Notes: generated from the letters alone by a model not told the origin. 64,000 nt of DNA from Bacteroides sedimenti (GCF_040365225.1 NZ_AP028055.1:1426001-1490000), one strand, 5' to 3'; counted from the stretch's first letter, positions 8,686 through 18,254 are shown. Numbers and translations are program-made.

Positions 8686-10083
8686 ATGAATAAAAGAATT
8701 ATTTCCGCCTTTGCCCTAGCTATGGCACTTGTTGTCAATGCTCAGCAAAGTGATGGAGGCTTATCGCCCGATATGCTGCAAAGTATCAAACAGAGTTATC
8801 AGGAAAACCCATCTGACAAGGCCATCCGCAATGCCATTGGAGGCAGCGATTTAAAGAAACTGGCGCTGAATCAGGATAACCTGAAAGAAATGGATACCTA
8901 CTTCTCCCATAAAGTTGAGTCGAAAGGAATTGCCGATCAAAAAAGATCAGGCCGTTGCTGGTTGTTTACCGGTCTCAATGTGATGAGAGCAAAAATGATT
9001 GCCAAATACAAGCTCGGTTCTTTTGAATTCTCACAAAACTACTGCTTCTTCTGGGATCAGCTGGAAAAATCGAACCTCTTCCTGCAAGCGGTAATTGATT
9101 CCTATAAGAAACCAATGAACGACCAATTGGTAGAATGGCTCTTCAAGAACCCATTGAGTGACGGTGGTCAGTTTACCGGCATATCAGACATTATCGGAAA
9201 ATACGGAGTAGTACCTAAAGAGGTGATGCCCGAAACAAACAGCAGTGACAACACTTCACAGATGGCCAATCTGCTTAGTCTGAAACTTCGCGAATATGGT
9301 CTGCAACTACGCGATCAGGCAGCCAAAGGGGCAAAACCTGCCGCTTTGAAAAAGAGCAAAACAGAAATGTTAGGCACCATTTACCGGATGCTTACTCTTA
9401 ACTTGGGAGTGCCTCCGACTGAGTTCACCTGGACAAGAACGGATACAAAAGGCAATCCTGTAAATACCAAAAAGTATACTCCGCTCTCTTTCTTCCAGGA
9501 ATATATTAATGACGATCTCACCAACAACTACGTGATGCTAATGAACGACCCCACACGTGAGTATTACAAGAATTACGAAATCGATCTTGATCGCCACCGT
9601 TACGACGGGAAAAACTGGACTTACGTAAATCTTCCGATTGAAGATATCAAGGAGATGGCTATCAAATCGATTAAGGATAGCACGATGATGTACTTCTCTT
9701 GCGACGTAGGCAAATTCCTTAATTCAGAAAGAGGATTGCTTGACGTGAACAACTACGATTATGCCTCCCTGATGGGCACCTCTTTCGGGATGAATAAACA
9801 ACAACGCATTCAAAGCTTTGCCAGCGGCTCTTCTCACGCCATGACACTGATGGCTGTAGATTTGGATAAAGATGGCAAGGCCAAAAAATGGATGGTGGAA
9901 AACAGTTGGGGAGCAACCAATGGCTACAAAGGGCACCTGATTATGACCGACGAATGGTTCAATGAATATATGTTCCGATTGGTTGTGAACAAGAAATATG
10001 TGCCAACCAAGGTACTGGAAATTCTGAAACAGAAACCAATCCGTCTTCCAGCTTGGGATCCTATGTTTGCTAACGAAGAATAA
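8686..10083 (+). CDS. pepC: Aminopeptidase C / bleomycin hydrolase-like cysteine protease, exported
   Basis: A 465-residue papain-fold (family C1B) peptidase. The oxyanion Gln and nucleophile lie in DQKRSGRCW (Q85, C91), the histidine in SSHAMTL (H383) and the asparagine in VENSWG (N405), the normal order and spacing for PepC/BLMH. Unlike the cytoplasmic lactococcal and eukaryotic enzymes it carries a signal peptide (MNKRIISAFALAMALVVNAQ), so it should act in the periplasm or outside, trimming N-terminal residues from peptides. The C-terminus ends in ANEE, comparable to the self-inserted tail that gives the family its exopeptidase character. It has its own promoter and a strong terminator, so it is a single-gene unit. 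Confidence 0.93.
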   Translation: MNKRIISAFALAMALVVNAQQSDGGLSPDMLQSIKQSYQENPSDKAIRNAIGGSDLKKLALNQDNLKEMDTYFSHKVESKGIADQKRSGRCWLFTGLNVMRAKMIAKYKLGSFEFSQNYCFFWDQLEKSNLFLQAVIDSYKKPMNDQLVEWLFKNPLSDGGQFTGISDIIGKYGVVPKEVMPETNSSDNTSQMANLLSLKLREYGLQLRDQAAKGAKPAALKKSKTEMLGTIYRMLTLNLGVPPTEFTWTRTDTKGNPVNTKKYTPLSFFQEYINDDLTNNYVMLMNDPTREYYKNYEIDLDRHRYDGKNWTYVNLPIEDIKEMAIKSIKDSTMMYFSCDVGKFLNSERGLLDVNNYDYASLMGTSFGMNKQQRIQSFASGSSHAMTLMAVDLDKDGKAKKWMVENSWGATNGYKGHLIMTDEWFNEYMFRLVVNKKYVPTKVLEILKQKPIRLPAWDPMFANEE

Positions 10084-10109
10084 GATTATTACATTCGTCT
10101 GAATACAAG

Positions 10110-10171
10110 GTGGATGCTAAACCTCTCTAATTATCTTTTTAATATGGAGGAGGTTTAGCATCCACTTTTTT
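10110..10171 (+). terminator. Strong intrinsic terminator after pepC
   Basis: GTGGATGCTAAACCTC (10110-10125) pairs perfectly with GAGGTTTAGCATCCAC (10150-10165), a 16-bp stem followed by TTTTTT. Confidence 0.9.
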
Positions 10172-10207
10172 ATGATGAATAATAAAATATTTTATTTTAC
10201 ACTATTT

Positions 10208-10238
10208 TTTGCTTATCAATATAAGTTTATTACATTTG
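10208..10238 (+). promoter_or_regulatory. Bacteroides-type promoter
   Basis: TTTG at 10208-10211 and TACATTTG at 10231-10238, 19 bp apart, match the -33/-7 consensus. The start point would be near 10245, giving a long leader (about 75-147 bases depending on which ATG is used). Confidence 0.75.
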
Positions 10239-10391
10239 TTCACACATAAATTTTATACATAAAGAAACGGTCTTCTCTTATCCGTTTTCTTGAAAACACA
10301 AACTTTAAAATCGATCTATATGAAAAACGTTTCTCAATTCAATGTAAACAGCCATGACAAAAACACGCCTAATTTAATCTCCAAACAGGGC

Positions 10392-11597
10392 ATGTCATAT
10401 AGTAACAATTCCAAATATAAGGTCATAAAACTGTTTTCCACTTTCGTGTTTATATTGTTCCTGTCTATAACAGCTAATGCACAAAGCAACTACAGACCCG
10501 GTTACATTATAACCAACAGCAATGATACCATCAAAGGACTTATAGACTTCAGAACGGATAAAATAAATTCCAGTCATTGCAGATTCAAGTTATCAAAAGA
10601 TGCCGAGGAGCAGACGTTCTATCCAAACGACATTCAGGGTTATATGCTTACCAATGAGGTGAAGTTCTATGTAACACGTACTATCGATATGAACGGAACA
10701 ACAGAAAAAGTATTTCTTGAATATTTAGTGCAAGGCATTAAAGATCTCTATTTTTATCCTAAAGATAACGGTTATTACTATATAGAAGATGAGAATGGAA
10801 AAATGATTGCCGTAACAAAAGAGTCGGAAAAAATTGAGGGGAATAAGTATGTTACAGACAAAAAATACATTGGTCTGTTGAACTACGCATTTAGGGATGC
10901 TGAATCGGTAACAAAAGGACTCGATAAAAAAGATTTCAATCGTGCCACCATGATTGAGTTGACCAAAGAATATCATGACAAAATGTGTACTTCGGGAGAA
11001 AAATGTATCGTCTTCACCAATGATTACAAGCAGAAATTTATAAAATTAAACTTCGCTGTTTATGGTGGTCTCCAGCTTACTGATTATTCATACAAATACA
11101 CTAAGGTAAATTTACTAAACTCTAAGAAATCACTAACCCCTGCGGTAGGAGGTCTGCTTAATATCAACAGTCCTCGTTTCATGAAATCAATGAGCGTTGT
11201 GATTGATGCCTCGTTAGCAAGGTTAGAAGGAGATGGTAGTTTCTCCAATGGATCAGATTATTACGAAAGATACACATTTAGTTCTTTAGCCTCTACTTTG
11301 TCAGTAGGAGTAAAATACACTCATTCAGAAAGAAAGTTTCGTCCTACTATAGAAGTGGGAATCGGATATTCGAATATTTTCAACAACTCCAACACACTAT
11401 ACATTGGATATAATAAGTATACATATAAAAATATATACAATATGGTTTCAAACTATTTTACTTTGAGTTGTGGGATTGGGATGGATTACCAATTGAATGC
11501 AAAACATCAGATTTTCTGCAAACTACTTTACAACAAGATGAATGATCTTGATGGCAATATAAGCGGGATTCAATTAAAAGTTGGATATACTCTTTAA
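10392..11597 (+). CDS. Outer-membrane beta-barrel protein of unknown function
   Basis: Read from the ATG at 10392 this is 401 residues, with a signal peptide (KVIKLFSTFVFILFLSITANAQ) directly after a short basic start. In-frame ATG 10320 and TTG 10290 would add 24 or 34 polar residues before the signal peptide, which is unusual, so the later ATG is preferred. The first half (about 35-200) starts RPGYIITNSNDTIKGLIDFR, a small beta-rich domain common in Bacteroidetes. The C-terminal half shows alternating amphipathic strands (FAVYGGLQLTDYSY, LSVGVKYTHSE, PTIEVGIGYS) and ends in IQLKVGYTL, as expected for a barrel. Function unknown; it stands alone, with its own promoter and a shared hairpin at the 3' end. 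Confidence 0.7.
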   Translation: MSYSNNSKYKVIKLFSTFVFILFLSITANAQSNYRPGYIITNSNDTIKGLIDFRTDKINSSHCRFKLSKDAEEQTFYPNDIQGYMLTNEVKFYVTRTIDMNGTTEKVFLEYLVQGIKDLYFYPKDNGYYYIEDENGKMIAVTKESEKIEGNKYVTDKKYIGLLNYAFRDAESVTKGLDKKDFNRATMIELTKEYHDKMCTSGEKCIVFTNDYKQKFIKLNFAVYGGLQLTDYSYKYTKVNLLNSKKSLTPAVGGLLNINSPRFMKSMSVVIDASLARLEGDGSFSNGSDYYERYTFSSLASTLSVGVKYTHSERKFRPTIEVGIGYSNIFNNSNTLYIGYNKYTYKNIYNMVSNYFTLSCGIGMDYQLNAKHQIFCKLLYNKMNDLDGNISGIQLKVGYTL

Positions 11598-11607
11598 TCT
11601 ATTCATT

Positions 11608-11650
11608 CGTTGAGTCTGGCAAGTTAAAAATCAGCCTGCCAGACTCAACG
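11608..11650. terminator. Hairpin between convergent genes
   Basis: CGTTGAGTCTGGCA (11608-11621) is perfectly complementary to TGCCAGACTCAACG (11637-11650). The 14-bp stem sits between two genes that end towards each other. It lacks a good T-run on either strand, so it may end transcripts with Rho's help or protect 3' ends. Confidence 0.65.
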
Positions 11651-11663
11651 AGCTTTGCTGCAC

Positions 11664-12752
11664 TCATTTTCTGGGGAAACCAATATTAAATACTGCCCGC
11701 AACATTCCTATTGTGTAGATATCCTCACCTGTTTGTATCCAATGAAAGGCAGGCTGAAGGACCATGTATTTACTAACCGGAACACTCCATGTCAACTCAG
11801 CAGTTGTCTCTCTCACATCTGCAAACCGGGCACTGTTAACCATCAACCCCAGTTTGTCTTTCTTACTCGCTGAAAACAAACCGGATGCAACCACTCCGGC
11901 TCCGATGTAACTATAGCAATAGTTCTTATTTTCTGGAGCAAATGAAGCCTGTGCCAGCAAACCTATTTTTTCTTTCTCTCCGACATAAACATCCTGCTCA
12001 GCTAAAAGCCAGCCGACATAATTAAAAGGCATCCTTCTGTTATTCTCTTCGGGATTGAGGTGACCTGTATGGAACAGCCCTCCAAGGTGATAGCGACTTT
12101 GATACTGTACGCCTGTACTGAATGCCAGTTCGCCCACATTCATAACTCCATCTCGTTTTGGATTAATAGAAAACAGCTTACATCCGTCGTGCCAAATATC
12201 ATAAGCCACTCCGTTATACAGACTGTTGGTATACGTTAATTGGTTTGTGATTTTAACTTCAGAAAAGAAACACATTGCCGATAAGGGGTAATTAGCACAG
12301 ATGTAATTACAAGAGATGGTAGGATAAACACCGCAGGAGCTATTTGTAAAGAGCGAGGAATAAGGAATATTAAAGTAATCTTCATTCATATTACGCACAC
12401 CCAGAAACATCCGGATGCGGTTAATCCGATGGGTGTATCCTGCAATAAACAGATTAACCAGCAGTGTATGCTCATCTATGTTTGAAAACACCTGCATATC
12501 GTCCACAATCCGTTCTTTGGATGAGCGAAACACAGATATGGTGGCAAGGTCGAACGATCCGTCTTTCCACAACCCGGCATTTTCAGTCGGCCATGTTCCT
12601 TTCACCGTTAACAAATTAACCCAGTTAGCCTTTCCATGCAGATTATGCTGAAACTCTGTTGAGTATACAAGATTTAGCTCTTGTGCCTCAAGTGAAGAAA
12701 ATCGGCAAACAGATATTATGACAAAAAATAAATATAGATATTTCATGCCCAT
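11664..12752 (-). CDS. OprB-like carbohydrate-selective porin family protein
   Basis: A 362-residue outer-membrane protein. The signal peptide runs from MGMKYLYLFF to about SLEAQ. The mature part resembles the porin next to feoB (24728-25876) in order of motifs: ENAGLWKDGSFDLATIS corresponds to TEKAGLWKGGELHLNAA, DDMQVFSNIDE to GDMQVISNIEA, and YSSLFTNSSCGVYPTIS to YGSLFLNSSFGILPVIS. Both therefore belong to the OprB family of carbohydrate-selective barrels, this copy being more diverged. A second ATG at 12746 also gives a good signal peptide. It has no operon partner: the neighbour downstream is convergent and upstream is a 0.5-kb spacer before tRNA-His. The transported substrate is unknown. 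Confidence 0.75.
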   Translation of the reverse strand: MGMKYLYLFFVIISVCRFSSLEAQELNLVYSTEFQHNLHGKANWVNLLTVKGTWPTENAGLWKDGSFDLATISVFRSSKERIVDDMQVFSNIDEHTLLVNLFIAGYTHRINRIRMFLGVRNMNEDYFNIPYSSLFTNSSCGVYPTISCNYICANYPLSAMCFFSEVKITNQLTYTNSLYNGVAYDIWHDGCKLFSINPKRDGVMNVGELAFSTGVQYQSRYHLGGLFHTGHLNPEENNRRMPFNYVGWLLAEQDVYVGEKEKIGLLAQASFAPENKNYCYSYIGAGVVASGLFSASKKDKLGLMVNSARFADVRETTAELTWSVPVSKYMVLQPAFHWIQTGEDIYTIGMLRAVFNIGFPRK

Positions 12753-13261
12753 CTCTTATTCCATCTCAAAATCTGATTTACGTTTTCAAATAGTACCGCT
12801 ATTATTCTAACCTCCAAGACGGCAATTTGTTCAGGAATTTAGCTTTCTAACCCCAATTCTACATCCGGAAATATGTATTTGATTTATGCTTGGAGTTGTA
12901 ATAACTGTAAATGGTTTACTAAAACCGTTGTTTTTACAAATATAGCATATTTTATTTGTTTCTGCGTTGTTGGGAGGGCTGTCAGAACGATTCAATTATA
13001 TCAAATGAGAATTGGTCGTTATTTCAACAATCGGCCTACAAATGCGACAAGTAAATCTTTCAATGCGAAAATTAAAGTTTTTAGAGTACGGTTAAGAGGA
13101 GTGAGAAACATATCATTTTTCCTGTTCTGGCTAGCCAATAATTTTGCTTAAAGAACAATTCTCAGAATTTCAGTATGATCCCTAAACATTATGCATAACC
13201 TCACTAGATATTGGGGAGCCATTAAGATGGCGGTGAAATATCACACCATTAGAGAATAAAA
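12753..13261. other. Intergenic region without clear gene
   Basis: A spacer of about 500 bp between the porin gene and the tRNA-His terminator. Frames in it have no recognisable protein features. A TATATTTG box on the minus strand near 12943-12950 could belong to the porin promoter, but it lies about 190 bp from the start codon and has no clear -33 partner. Confidence 0.4.
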
Positions 13262-13290
13262 AAAGGTCTTGAGTATTACTCAAGACCTTT
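13262..13290 (-). terminator. Terminator downstream of tRNA-His
   Basis: AAAGGTCTTGAG (13262-13273) pairs with CTCAAGACCTTT (13279-13290). Read on the minus strand it is followed by a T-run, as expected for the end of the tRNA transcript. Confidence 0.85.
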
Positions 13291-13301
13291 CTGTTTTGGT
13301 G

Positions 13302-13376
<75 letters not shown>

Positions 13377-13450
13377 ATGTTTATTTCCCGATTGCGTTGC
13401 AAAGGTAGATATTTTATTTTAATCTGCAAGCATTCCTGGAAAAAAAATAT

Positions 13451-14560
13451 TCAAAAAATATATTCTTCTATTTCCTGATTGCGCGTCCCAAAAAGGGTTC
13501 TGGCTCCTTTAACAAAGATATTCAGCCGATTAACTATCATTGGAGAGAGTTCATCTCTTGGATTGGCTGCAGGAATAATTTTGTGATTTTTTTCTCCGCT
13601 ATGTTTAGGTCGGAAAGTCCATACCAGACTATAGGCACATTTTTCTACCCGGACAGTGGTATCTTTACTCAGTTCCATTTTAAAAATAATTCCCCCATCG
13701 GTGTTCCGTGCCGACATGTTTGAGATAAAATTACCCAACGAGTAAACTACCGCATGTTTTTTCCCGGTATTTTCGTTATGACGTAGTTCTATAGGTTGCA
13801 CCACATGCGGATGATTGCCTATCACATGATCAACACCCTGTGCAAGCAGCCAGTCGGCCATTTCAATCTGATCTTTGTCGGGGATACTTTCGTATTCCGT
13901 TCCCCAGTGCATGCAAGCAATTATTACATCCGGCTTCTGAGCAGCCGCCTTCCTTATATCACGTGCTATTTCCTCTCTATCTATATAATTCACGATATTG
14001 GGAGGAGTTACCTTCAGTCCATTGGTGGCATAGGTACAGTTAAGCAGAGCTATCCTAAAGCCGTTCTTTTGAATAATCAGAGGATATTCCGCTTCCCGTT
14101 TGGCGGAATCGAGATAGGTTCCAAGGTGGTAAACCCTGAGGGAGTCGAGCAGCCGGACGGTTCTTTCCAGCCCTTTCTTTCCGGTATCCAGGGCATGGTT
14201 GTTTGCCGTAAGCATCACATCAAAGCCAGCATCCCGAATGGCATACATATACTCATCGGGAGCACTGAAGCCGGGATATCCTCCGTACGGTTTTCCGCCC
14301 AGAGTCAGTTCCAGATTGGCGATAGCCAGATCGGCCTTGCCAATCTCCTCCTTCACCTGACTGAAGCAATCCCTGTAGTCATACCCGTCGGATGTTTCGG
14401 CCGCAGCAATCTGCTCCTTGTGTTGCATCAGATCGCCCGCAAATAAAAGAGTGATCCTTTTGGTGGAAATTGTATCCTGTACCGTGGCCTGCTGCTTCTG
14501 AGCAGAAGGGTTACACGAAAACAAGAAAACAACATTCACCAAAAGGATCAGGTGTTTCAT
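13451..14560 (-). CDS. CapA-family lipoprotein (poly-gamma-glutamate synthesis-like metallophosphatase fold)
   Basis: A 369-residue lipoprotein: the signal MKHLILLVNVVFLFSC places the lipidated cysteine at residue 16. The CapA/PGA_cap domain (about 33-300) has the calcineurin-like metal motifs in order: FAGDLM, ANLELTLGG, TANNHALD, CMHWGTEY, VIGNHPHVVQ and YSLGNFISN. The same domain occurs in Bacillus CapA, but no capB or capC partner is near, so poly-gamma-glutamate synthesis is unlikely; a role in processing an envelope polymer is an inference only. It begins 10 bp after folD ends, which together with ffh suggests one transcript ffh-folD-this gene. The family is firm, the substrate unknown. 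Confidence 0.88.
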   Translation of the reverse strand: MKHLILLVNVVFLFSCNPSAQKQQATVQDTISTKRITLLFAGDLMQHKEQIAAAETSDGYDYRDCFSQVKEEIGKADLAIANLELTLGGKPYGGYPGFSAPDEYMYAIRDAGFDVMLTANNHALDTGKKGLERTVRLLDSLRVYHLGTYLDSAKREAEYPLIIQKNGFRIALLNCTYATNGLKVTPPNIVNYIDREEIARDIRKAAAQKPDVIIACMHWGTEYESIPDKDQIEMADWLLAQGVDHVIGNHPHVVQPIELRHNENTGKKHAVVYSLGNFISNMSARNTDGGIIFKMELSKDTTVRVEKCAYSLVWTFRPKHSGEKNHKIIPAANPRDELSPMIVNRLNIFVKGARTLFGTRNQEIEEYIF

Positions 14561-14570
14561 TTGAAAAGAG

Positions 14571-15452
14571 TTATTTATAGATTTCTTTCTTTCCTGCCAA
14601 TAAAGTATTTCTCATTAAAGAGACAATTGTCATCGGTCCTACTCCACCTGGAACAGGAGTGATGAACGAACATTTAGGAGCCACCTCTTCAAAGAGAACA
14701 TCCCCTGTGAGCTTGAAGCCCGATTTTGTTTTATCCGATGGAACACGTGTGGTACCCACGTCAATAACCACAGCACCTTCCTTGACCATCTCCGCCTTAA
14801 CAAAGTTAGGCTGTCCCAGTGCAGCGATAATGATATCAGCCTCCTGACATTCCTTAACTAGGTCTTTCGAGCGGCTGTGGCATACAGTTACCGTTGCATC
14901 ACCCGGATAAGCTTTTTGCATCATCAGTGCTGCCATCGGCTTGCCCACGATATTGCTTCTTCCCAGTACTACGCATTTCTTTCCACTGGTTTCAATCTTA
15001 TATCTTTTCAGCAATTCAAGAATTCCGTTCGGGGTAGCCGAGATGTAGCAAGGCAGACCGATTGACATTCTTCCTACATTAATCGGATGGAACCCATCCA
15101 CATCCTTGCGGTAGTCAATGGTTTCAATAACCTTCTGTTCCGAGATATGTTTAGGCAAAGGCAGCTGAACAATAAATCCGTCCACATCTTCATCTGCATT
15201 CAGTTCTTTCACTTTGTTCAGCAGCTCAACTTCTGTAACATCCGCTTCAAAGCGAATCAGCGAAGACTTAAATCCACAAACTTCACAAGCTTTTACCTTG
15301 TTGGCAACATAGGTTTCACTTCCTCCGTCGTGGCCAACGAGGATAGCGGCCAAATGTGGTCGCTTACCACCTTTTGCAACAATTTCGGCAACTTCAGCGG
15401 CAATTTCCTGCTTTATCTGTTCCGAGATTGCTTTTCCATCAATTAGTTGCAT
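14571..15452 (-). CDS. folD: Bifunctional methylenetetrahydrofolate dehydrogenase/methenyltetrahydrofolate cyclohydrolase
   Basis: A 293-residue cytoplasmic enzyme interconverting 5,10-methylene-, 5,10-methenyl- and 10-formyl-tetrahydrofolate with NADP. The catalytic motif YVANKVKAC holds Y48 and K52; the cofactor-binding segment contains VVLGRSNIVGKPMA around residue 160, and the C-terminus has TPVPGGVGPMT, the FolD signature. The length matches the usual 280-300 residues and the ATG at 15452 gives the standard MQLIDGKA start. It lies 20 bp after ffh and 10 bp before the capA-like gene, and is probably co-transcribed with them. Confidence 0.97.
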   Translation of the reverse strand: MQLIDGKAISEQIKQEIAAEVAEIVAKGGKRPHLAAILVGHDGGSETYVANKVKACEVCGFKSSLIRFEADVTEVELLNKVKELNADEDVDGFIVQLPLPKHISEQKVIETIDYRKDVDGFHPINVGRMSIGLPCYISATPNGILELLKRYKIETSGKKCVVLGRSNIVGKPMAALMMQKAYPGDATVTVCHSRSKDLVKECQEADIIIAALGQPNFVKAEMVKEGAVVIDVGTTRVPSDKTKSGFKLTGDVLFEEVAPKCSFITPVPGGVGPMTIVSLMRNTLLAGKKEIYK

Positions 15453-15472
15453 AGTATTATCCTTTTTGTATT

Positions 15473-16795
15473 TTATCGTTTCATTTTAGGCATCATCTTA
15501 CCCATCTTTGAACTGGTAACCATCTTCATCATTTTGCGAGTCTGGTCAAACTGCTTCATCAATCGGTTTACCTCCTGAATGTTTGTTCCGCTACCCTTAG
15601 CAATACGGGCACGACGTGATCCGTTGATGACTTCCGGATTCGATCTCTCTTGTGGTGTCATTGAGTAGATGATTGCTTCTATGCTCTTGAACGCATTATC
15701 GTCAATATCGATATCCTTGATTGCCTTTCCCACTCCCGGAATCATCGATGCCAGGTCTTTCAGGTTACCCATCTTCTTGATTTGGGCAATCTGAGAAAGG
15801 AAATCGTTAAAGTCAAACTGATTTTTAGAAATTCTTTTCTGAAGACGTTTAGCCTCTTCCTCGTCGTACTGTTCCTGAGCACGTTCCACCAACGAAACGA
15901 TATCTCCCATTCCCAGAATACGGTCGGCCATACGAGATGGGTGGAACTGATCGATAGCCTCCATCTTCTCACCAGTACCCACAAATTTGATAGGCTTGTT
16001 CACTACCGAACGGATAGAAAGCGCGGCACCACCACGGGTATCACCATCCAGCTTGGTAAGAACTACCCCGTTAAAATCGAGACGATCGTTGAATTCCTTG
16101 GCAGTGTTCACCGCATCCTGACCAGTCATTGAGTCTACCACGAAAAGAATCTCTTCCGGATTGATAGCATCCTTGATAGCAGCAATCTCGTTCATCATCA
16201 GCTCATCGATAGCCAGACGGCCCGCAGTATCGACAATCACCAGGTCATGACCTTTCGATTTTGCTTCCTTGATTGCGTTCTGTGCAATCTTTACAGGGTC
16301 TTTGCTATCTATTTCGCTATATACGGGAACACCAATCTGTTCGCCCAAAACACGCAACTGTTCAATCGCAGCCGGACGATACACGTCGCAGGCAACCAAC
16401 ATCGGATTCTTGCCGCGTTTGCTTTTCAGCATCTTGGCCAGCTTTCCTGAGAAAGTTGTCTTACCCGAACCTTGCAAACCCGACATCAGGATAACGGCGG
16501 GAGCACCTTTCAGGTTTACATCCACGGTTTCACCACCCATTAACTGAGTAAGTTCATCGTGAACAATCTTCACCATCAACTGGCTTGGCTTAACGGCAGT
16601 AAGCACGTTTTGCCCCATTGCCTTTTCCTTTACAGTGTCAGTAAAAGTCTTGGCTACCTTGTAGTTTACGTCGGCATCCAAGAGTGCTTTACGCACATCT
16701 TTGAGCGTTTCCGCTACATTGATTTCGGTAATTTTACCTTCACCTTTTAAAATCTTAAAAGACCTCTCCAGTCTCTCACTTAAATTATCGAACAT
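15473..16795 (-). CDS. ffh: Signal recognition particle protein Ffh
   Basis: A 440-residue GTPase that binds SRP RNA and signal sequences of nascent membrane proteins and delivers ribosomes to FtsY. The N domain (1-85) is followed by the G domain with GLQGSGKTTFSGKLAK (G1), DVYRPAAIEQL, DTAGR and TKLDGDTRGG, and then the methionine-rich M domain (about 300-440) with SMTPQER and GSGT. The last residues, MGKMMPKMKR, are the usual Met/Lys-rich tail. Two direct repeats just upstream (16826-16860) overlap the likely promoter. First gene of a probable ffh-folD-capA-like transcript. Confidence 0.97.
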   Translation of the reverse strand: MFDNLSERLERSFKILKGEGKITEINVAETLKDVRKALLDADVNYKVAKTFTDTVKEKAMGQNVLTAVKPSQLMVKIVHDELTQLMGGETVDVNLKGAPAVILMSGLQGSGKTTFSGKLAKMLKSKRGKNPMLVACDVYRPAAIEQLRVLGEQIGVPVYSEIDSKDPVKIAQNAIKEAKSKGHDLVIVDTAGRLAIDELMMNEIAAIKDAINPEEILFVVDSMTGQDAVNTAKEFNDRLDFNGVVLTKLDGDTRGGAALSIRSVVNKPIKFVGTGEKMEAIDQFHPSRMADRILGMGDIVSLVERAQEQYDEEEAKRLQKRISKNQFDFNDFLSQIAQIKKMGNLKDLASMIPGVGKAIKDIDIDDNAFKSIEAIIYSMTPQERSNPEVINGSRRARIAKGSGTNIQEVNRLMKQFDQTRKMMKMVTSSKMGKMMPKMKR

Positions 16796-16825
16796 ATCTT
16801 AATCTTGTTTTTATTACTTATCTAT

Positions 16826-16860
16826 CTCGTAAAAATACGATTAGGCTCGCAAAAATACGA
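16826..16860 (-). promoter_or_regulatory. Direct repeat in the ffh promoter region
   Basis: CTCGTAAAAATACGA (16826-16840) and CTCGCAAAAATACGA (16846-16860) are near-identical 15-mers 20 bp apart. On the minus strand the second includes TATTTTTG, close to a -7 box. Each copy contains an internal dyad (TCGTA/TACGA), so they could be twin binding sites for a regulator. Confidence 0.45.
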
Positions 16861-16874
16861 AAATATTGCATAAT

Positions 16875-18203
16875 TCAGAGCTTTTTACTCTGCCAATTTG
16901 CTTTTTTCAGATAAATTACGCTACCTGTCAGTAAAAGAGCATAATAAAGCACCTCAATGCCAAAGCAAATCTCTATTCTGGCTTTTAAATAAATTCCTAC
17001 GAAGAAGATGTATCCCGTATAAAAAATCAGGGTGAGCGATTCCAGCATCAGAGCCGAACGGGTATTGCCTGTACCAGAGATTCCGTTGAAGTAAACATTC
17101 GATACAGAAGAAACCAACATTGCAAAGGAAATTACATAAACAGAGCCGGCAGCTTCACTTATCAGAGCCGTTTCATTGGTATATACCGACAGAACAAACT
17201 GATGAAAAATAACCACCAGTATCACAATCGAAAAGACAATCAGAAAAGAGAATCGGGCTATTTTATGCATTATTTTCATCACCTGATTCACCCCACCTGC
17301 ACCAATCGCGTTGCTCACCAATGTATTTGTTGTAGTAGAAAGAGCATTTACCGGGATAAGCATTACCACATAAAGACTCCTTACAATATTGGCTATAGCC
17401 AATTGTCTTTGCCCCAACCGTTCAACAGCCACGAAAAACACAAACCAAGTAGCCATTGAAAGGAAATATTGCATCATGGTAAAACTTGAAATATTCAGCA
17501 CACGGGTCAGTAAGGTAACATCAAATGACCGGAACTGATTCAGTCCATACTTCTTGAAATCGACCGTGATATAAGTGTACACAATAAAGAACAACACAGA
17601 AGACCCCTCGGCTATGACCGATGCAATAGCAGCCCCTTTGATTCCCATTGCCGGAAAACCGAAGTGACCGAAGATGAGCGTATAAGCCAGCAGCACATTG
17701 ACCAATGCCATTGCAATCGCACTCAGAGTCAACACTTTGGTACGGGTAATCCCAATATAAAGCGCCCTGAACATCACATTTACAAAAGCAAAAAAGAATC
17801 CGTAAATACGCCAGTTCAGGAAGATCATTGTGGCATCAAATATTTTGTCGGAAGAGACCAGAAAGCGCATCACTCCCGGAGCAATGAGCCGCGACATGCC
17901 AAAAAGTAGAAAAGCCATTATCAGCAGGAAGAAGGTACCCTGAACCATGACCGGCCCCACATCCCGGTATCTTTTCTCCCCGTTACGCCGGGCCATGATA
18001 ATCTGCGACCCGGTACTAAATCCAAATGCAATGGTAAAAACACAGATATAGAACAGGCTGCCCATAGCCGCCGCACCCAATTCCACTTCCCCTACTCTTC
18101 CCAGGAAAGCTGTATCGGTTACATTGATTACGTTTTGTGCCAGCAGGCTCAAAAAGATGGGATAGCTGATGCCCCAAATCTGTTTATTTGAATATACCTC
18201 CAT
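16875..18203 (-). CDS. MATE-family multidrug/toxin efflux transporter
   Basis: A 442-residue inner-membrane protein with twelve hydrophobic segments arranged as two homologous six-helix halves, typical of MATE cation-coupled exporters (NorM/DinF type). The opening YSNKQIWGISYPIFLSLLAQ and NVTDTAFLGRVGEVELGAAA correspond to the conserved first two helices, and GFSTGSQIIMARRNGE to the family's helix-3 loop. It lies 76 bp downstream of rho on the same strand, with a terminator in between, so its transcription may come partly from read-through or from its own promoter. Substrate unknown; it is not linked to the arsenic genes. Confidence 0.9.
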   Translation of the reverse strand: MEVYSNKQIWGISYPIFLSLLAQNVINVTDTAFLGRVGEVELGAAAMGSLFYICVFTIAFGFSTGSQIIMARRNGEKRYRDVGPVMVQGTFFLLIMAFLLFGMSRLIAPGVMRFLVSSDKIFDATMIFLNWRIYGFFFAFVNVMFRALYIGITRTKVLTLSAIAMALVNVLLAYTLIFGHFGFPAMGIKGAAIASVIAEGSSVLFFIVYTYITVDFKKYGLNQFRSFDVTLLTRVLNISSFTMMQYFLSMATWFVFFVAVERLGQRQLAIANIVRSLYVVMLIPVNALSTTTNTLVSNAIGAGGVNQVMKIMHKIARFSFLIVFSIVILVVIFHQFVLSVYTNETALISEAAGSVYVISFAMLVSSVSNVYFNGISGTGNTRSALMLESLTLIFYTGYIFFVGIYLKARIEICFGIEVLYYALLLTGSVIYLKKANWQSKKL

Positions 18204-18217
18204 AGTTATTTCAAAAA

Positions 18218-18254
18218 AAGAGTGAAGAATACCTTTTCAGCATTCCCCACTCTT
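18218..18254 (-). terminator. Terminator downstream of rho
   Basis: On the minus strand AAGAGTG plus GAAT on one side pairs with ATTC and CACTCTT on the other, followed by a run of T. It lies between the rho stop codon and the MATE gene start. Confidence 0.7.

Noticed and set aside
12873..13151. 92-codon plus-strand frame as a gene
   Set aside because: Composition is AT-driven, with no domain, signal or operon context.
13451..14560. Poly-gamma-glutamate capsule synthesis gene
   Set aside because: The domain is CapA-like, but no capB, capC or capE genes are present nearby.
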